Source of the DNA: RGIG5327 sp045612485
Lineage (GTDB): Bacteria > Verrucomicrobiota > Lentisphaeria > Victivallales > UBA1829
Direction: 5' to 3'
Assembly: GCA_045612485.1 (NCBI GenBank)
Contig: JAZKZE010000144.1
Span: 1 to 27,882 of the forward strand
Length of the DNA: 27,882 nucleotides
This document shows, in pieces, positions 25,004 to 27,882 of this stretch (positions within the stretch are counted from its first letter, which is position 1; every line of letters begins with the position of its first letter). Below the pieces are notes generated by a model. It searched no databases. It saw only the letters and a program-made list of their open reading frames with translations, and had not been told where the DNA came from. Made by a program: the position numbers and the translations under genes.

Positions 25004-25876
25004 TTATTCAACGATCTTGGTAAGGGGATATTCCACAATGCCTTTGGCACCCAGTCTTTTGAGTTCGGGAATAAGCTCTCTTGCCACATGTTCGGTAACG
25101 ATAGTATTCACAGCAACCCAATCCGGATCGGAAAGCTGGGACACGGTGGGGTGTTCCAGAGCGGGCAGCTTGGAAACGATCTCATCCAGTTTGTCTTTGG
25201 GAACGTTGAGCATGAGTCCGTATTTGCCTTCAGCGGTGAGAACCGCCTTGAGCAGCAGGGCGATGTTTTCGATCTTGCGTTTCTTTTCGGGATCCTGCAT
25301 TGCCTGTTTGTTGGCGATGAAACGGGTGGTACTGATGCAGAGGGTATCCACGATACGCAGTTTGTTTGCACGCAGGGAGGACCCGGTTTCGGTGATCTCC
25401 ACGATAGCATCGGCAAATCTGGGAGGCTTTACTTCAGTGGCACCCCAGGAGAAATCCACGGTGGCATTGACGCCGTTATCCGCAAGATAACGTTTGGTCA
25501 TCCCCACAGCTTCGGTGGAGATACGTTTGCCTTCCAGATCTTTGGCACACTGGATGGGGGAATCTTCCGGAACGGCAAGGACCCAGCGCAGGGGATTTCT
25601 GCCGACTTTTCCGTAAACCAGTTCAGCTGCTTCATATACATCGGAACCGTTTTCCCGGATCCAGTCGTAACCGGTAAGACCGCAATCCAGAATACCTTCT
25701 TCCACATACTTACTCATTTCCTGAGCGCGGATGAGCATACATTCGATCTCGGGATCGTCGATGGTGGGATAATAGGATCTGCTGCTGATGGATACTTTGT
25801 AACCGGCTTTTGCAAACATGTCCACAGTGGACTGTTCAAGACTTCCTTTGGGGAAGCCGAGCATGAGTTTTGCCAT
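25004..25876 (-). CDS. hisG: ATP phosphoribosyltransferase, long form
   Basis: HisG joins ATP and PRPP to phosphoribosyl-ATP, the first and feedback-regulated step of histidine synthesis. The 290-residue product is the long form. Residues 1 to about 210 hold the catalytic part with GFPKGSLEQST (7-17), LDCGLTGYDW (63-72) and the PRPP loop DAIVEITETGSSLRAN (156-171). Residues about 211-290 are the C-terminal ACT-like regulatory domain that binds histidine, so no HisZ partner is needed. I start at ATG 25876, giving MAKLMLGFPKG after AAAGGAA; an upstream in-frame start at 25921 would add 15 residues without family support. The next gene, purO-like, follows after 14 bases. Confidence 0.95.
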   Translation of the reverse strand: MAKLMLGFPKGSLEQSTVDMFAKAGYKVSISSRSYYPTIDDPEIECMLIRAQEMSKYVEEGILDCGLTGYDWIRENGSDVYEAAELVYGKVGRNPLRWVLAVPEDSPIQCAKDLEGKRISTEAVGMTKRYLADNGVNATVDFSWGATEVKPPRFADAIVEITETGSSLRANKLRIVDTLCISTTRFIANKQAMQDPEKKRKIENIALLLKAVLTAEGKYGLMLNVPKDKLDEIVSKLPALEHPTVSQLSDPDWVAVNTIVTEHVARELIPELKRLGAKGIVEYPLTKIVE

Positions 25877-25898
25877 TTTGATTTCCTTTCTTTTGTCG

Positions 25899-25928
25899 TA
25901 TATAAATGCAAAATGATCCACACTTCAA
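25899..25928 (-). promoter_or_regulatory. Candidate hisG promoter
   Basis: On the minus strand, TTGAAG (25928-25923) and TATATA (25904-25899) are 18 bases apart, about 25 bases before the hisG ATG. The rest of 25877-26148 is AT-rich and holds the opposing promoter at 26071-26098; no histidine leader peptide or T-box was recognised. Confidence 0.35.
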
Positions 25929-26070
25929 TTAAACTATTACAATACTCCTGTTTTACCTTTTTTTCCAGTAAAAATTAAAAAACTATGCAAAAATATTTTC
26001 TTTTCCGCTTTTTTACTGTGATACATCTCCTGAAAATGGTGTAAAAACTGTAAAAAAAACAAAACGGGGA

Positions 26071-26098
26071 TTGATTTTTCTGAAATATTCCCTATATT
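26071..26098 (+). promoter_or_regulatory. Promoter of the fifth-paralogue / mgtC-like operon
   Basis: TTGATT (26071-26076) and TATATT (26093-26098) are 16 bases apart on the plus strand, about 50 bases before the ATG at 26149. The ribosome binding site AGGAAAGGAAAT directly precedes that start. Confidence 0.4.
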
Positions 26099-26148
26099 AC
26101 GGAAAATAAACAGGAAGACAGCAATAACCATAAAGGAAAGGAAATCCC

Positions 26149-26907
26149 ATGCTTGCACAACTGCCTCCCGGAAAAATGTATAACTTTTTCATTGATGACA
26201 ATGTATTCTTTTTCACGGATATTTACAAAAACAGATATAAAAGCATCTTTGACTGCTTCTATCTTGCCAATCTGAAAAAGATCCATGATGAGTTCGGCAC
26301 TCTTTTCACATTGAACTCCTTCTATCACAATTTTCATCAACCGGATTTCGATATTTCCCTTTTCCCTGATACTTACAAAGAAGAATTTGCTGCAAACTCC
26401 TCCTGGCTGCGTTTTGCCTTCCACGGGGAAAGCGAATATCCCGGGTATCCCTACTTTGACGCTTATCCGGAAAAGATCGCGGAACATTATGCAAAATGGG
26501 AAAAAGAGATGCTGCGTATCGTGGGGAAAGATTCCCTTATTGCCCCCGTGATCTTCCACTACTACAAAGCCACTATGGAATGTAAAAATTTCATGCGGAA
26601 AAAGGGGCAGAAATTCCTGACCATCGGGGAAAGCCCCTATATGCTCTATCTTCCGGAAGAAGATATGTATCAGCTACAGGCGGATGTGATCCTCAATCTT
26701 TTCAAAGATGATCTTGACGGCATCCGCAATACTCTGGAAGCAAAAGCTGCTTCAGGACAGGAAAAAATCATGATCGGAAGTCACGAACAGTATTCCTTCC
26801 CCTTCTATGAAAACTATATTCCTGAATATTTTGAAGAAATCCGCACTGCATGTAAGGTCATGAAGAAAAATGGCTATCAATGCGTATATTTCAATGAGAT
26901 CATCTGA
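26149..26907 (+). CDS. Fifth family member: stand-alone deacetylase-like domain protein
   Basis: This 252-residue protein matches the second domain of the four tandem paralogues but lacks their N-terminal beta-sandwich. Shared motifs are FFIDDNVFFFTDI (IDD 15-17), FTLNSFYHN, WLRFAFHGESEYP (His92, Glu96), VIFHYY (His137), SHEQY (211-215) and GYQCVYFNE near the end. The second His of the tandem copies (NIHPT) is absent here, and the region between His137 and SHEQY is about 50 residues shorter. IDDN is shared with copy A only. The function is unknown; a NodB-like carbohydrate esterase fold is inference. It has its own promoter candidate, lies 9 kb from the array, and is 15 bases from the mgtC-like gene. 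Confidence 0.82.
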   Translation: MLAQLPPGKMYNFFIDDNVFFFTDIYKNRYKSIFDCFYLANLKKIHDEFGTLFTLNSFYHNFHQPDFDISLFPDTYKEEFAANSSWLRFAFHGESEYPGYPYFDAYPEKIAEHYAKWEKEMLRIVGKDSLIAPVIFHYYKATMECKNFMRKKGQKFLTIGESPYMLYLPEEDMYQLQADVILNLFKDDLDGIRNTLEAKAASGQEKIMIGSHEQYSFPFYENYIPEYFEEIRTACKVMKKNGYQCVYFNEII

Positions 26908-26922
26908 AAAAGGTAACGAACC

Positions 26923-27636
26923 ATGGAAGAAATTCTTACAGGACCTCTTCTCAATAATGCAGAAATGAGAAAGATGCTTCCGGAATTCATCTTTCGCCTT
27001 GCCGTTGCCGGAGTCCTCGGACTTCTCATCGGTCTGGAAAGGGAATACCGGGCAAAAGAGGCGGGAGCAAGGACCCATTTTCTTGTTGCCATCGGCAGTG
27101 CCCTTATCATGATCGCCTCCCAGTGGGGCTTTCTGGATGTACTGGGCAGAGGTATGAGAGTGGATGCCTCCCGTGTTGCAGCCCAGATCGTAAGCGGTAT
27201 CGGCTTTATCGGAGCCGGTACCATTATGATGCATAAGGAATTTGTACGGGGCCTTACCACGGCAGCTGGCTTGTGGGTGGCTTCCGGTATCGGTATAGCC
27301 ATCGGAGGAGGACTGTATATTCTGGGAACGGCAACAGCCATACTTACGTTGATCGGTATGGAGTTACTGCCTCTTCTTACAAGGAATCTGAAAGTAAAGC
27401 ATACCCACCTTGTCATCCTTATTGATATGAAAAAGGATCTTTCCTTTCTTACAGGGAAAATGGATGAAGCCGGCTACAGGATCATGAATTTTTCTGTGGA
27501 ACAACCTAAAAAACATCCGGATAAATTCAGAGTGGAATTTAAGATCGATGAACGCGGCAGGCACAGCGAAAACAAACTTGTCAATTTTCTCCATTCCTTT
27601 CCGGAACTGGAACTTATTGTTGAAAAAATCGAATAA
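26923..27636 (+). CDS. MgtC/SapB-family membrane protein
   Basis: This 237-residue protein has an N-terminal hydrophobic domain with four or five membrane segments (about 22-152) and a soluble C-terminal ACT-like domain (about 160-237). Family motifs are GLLIGLEREYRAKEAGARTH (33-52), SGIGFIGAGTIM (91-102) and GLTTAAGLWVASGIG (110-124). Members affect magnesium homeostasis, membrane potential or ATP synthase activity in some pathogens, but many bacterial copies are uncharacterised, so no role is assigned. It starts 15 bases after the fifth deacetylase-like gene with AAAGGTAA upstream and appears cotranscribed with it. Two hairpins and a T-run follow it. Confidence 0.9.
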   Translation: MEEILTGPLLNNAEMRKMLPEFIFRLAVAGVLGLLIGLEREYRAKEAGARTHFLVAIGSALIMIASQWGFLDVLGRGMRVDASRVAAQIVSGIGFIGAGTIMMHKEFVRGLTTAAGLWVASGIGIAIGGGLYILGTATAILTLIGMELLPLLTRNLKVKHTHLVILIDMKKDLSFLTGKMDEAGYRIMNFSVEQPKKHPDKFRVEFKIDERGRHSENKLVNFLHSFPELELIVEKIE

Positions 27637-27882
27637 AATGGATTGAATCAAAACTTTCCGCCATTGCGGATCCGGTTTTCCATATTATCAACCGGCATGA
27701 AAAAAGGCACAAAAAAGGGGCTGTTGCAAAAATGTTTTGCGGGGAAGACACCTTTTTGAAAAAGGTTCTCTTCCCCGCCCCCCATCTTCCAAAAACTTTT
27801 GACGGAATTGCTTTTATCGTCACGATAAAAACAATTCCAACTTTTTTTATAAACGATCAAAAATCCAGTTCCCTCAAACACA
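27637..27882. repeat. Intergenic hairpin cluster after mgtC-like gene
   Basis: This 246-base stretch has no credible gene. It holds successive inverted repeats: CCGGTT/AACCGG (27672-27695), GCAAAA/TTTTGC (27726-27740), a large one at 27741-27776 (GGGGAAGA with TCTTCCCC enclosing ACCTTTTT/AAAAAGGT), and one at 27804-27838. The minus frame reading across it has the odd composition expected of a translated intergenic repeat. Confidence 0.6.
27804..27848 (+). terminator. Likely plus-strand terminator of the mgtC-like operon
   Basis: GGAATTG plus TTTTATCG pairs with CGATAAAA plus CAATTCC (one C-A mismatch, TCA loop) and is followed by AAC and seven T at 27842-27848. It lies about 170 bases after the mgtC-like stop, farther than usual, and the stem is AT-rich. 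Confidence 0.5.

Noticed and set aside
25088..25978. A plus-strand frame opposite hisG
   Set aside because: It is antisense to a clear HisG with intact PRPP loop, and its composition is that of a shadow.
25877..26148. Histidine attenuator or riboswitch before hisG
   Set aside because: No run of His codons, T-box or stable terminator/antiterminator pair was visible on the minus strand.
27648..27881. A minus-strand frame of 77 codons at the window end
   Set aside because: It runs through several hairpins and a C-rich block, which is typical of translated intergenic repeats, and its start is at the very edge of the window.

Overview
The window looks like part of a chromosome from an anaerobic, gut- or sediment-type bacterium of the Lentisphaerota (Victivallis-like) or a close PVC relative. 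This is inferred from gene content: a giant beta-strand-repeat surface protein next to a type I secretion pair, a GHGGMD-type Gfo/Idh/MocA protein, an AraC regulator, and moderate GC with tightly packed genes. No 16S or other marker is present to prove it. No tRNA, rRNA, CRISPR array, insertion sequence or phage gene was recognised.

Region 1 (1-12.2 kb) is a secretion and surface locus. The minus strand of 1-7401 is one uninterrupted reading frame for at least 2467 residues of a repetitive, beta-helical protein without a signal peptide; its C-terminus lies beyond the window edge. The strand-switch region 7402-8229 holds a good minus-strand promoter, a doubtful Cys-rich small ORF and a strong minus-strand terminator hairpin lying 58 bases before the giant gene. 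The plus-strand pair at 8230-12130 encodes a type I secretion ABC transporter, apparently with two tandem degenerate C39-like domains, and its HlyD-type adaptor. The giant protein is the obvious candidate substrate.

Region 2 (12.3-20.7 kb) is a probable carbohydrate-related locus. An AraC-type regulator (plus strand) is divergent from a compact five-gene minus-strand operon: four tandem paralogues of about 396 residues, of an uncharacterised family that looks like a beta-sandwich joined to a polysaccharide-deacetylase-like domain, followed by a Gfo/Idh/MocA-family protein. A CehA/McbA-like PHP-domain metallohydrolase converges on the regulator. A fifth, shorter paralogue lacking the beta-sandwich lies at 26149-26907 in front of an MgtC/SapB-family membrane protein.

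Region 3 (20.8-25.9 kb) is housekeeping, on the minus strand: hisG and an archaeal-type IMP cyclohydrolase (purO-like) 14 bases apart, then a UvrD/PcrA/Rep-like helicase overlapping a MATE efflux protein by one base. HisG starts the pathway that releases AICAR, and PurO closes the last ring on the way from AICAR to IMP, so that pair makes metabolic sense.

The part most likely to be under-described is the tandem four-copy array (exact 1203-bp period between the last three starts) with its detached fifth member. Next in interest are the tandem C39-like domains of the transporter and the transcription signals in front of the giant gene.
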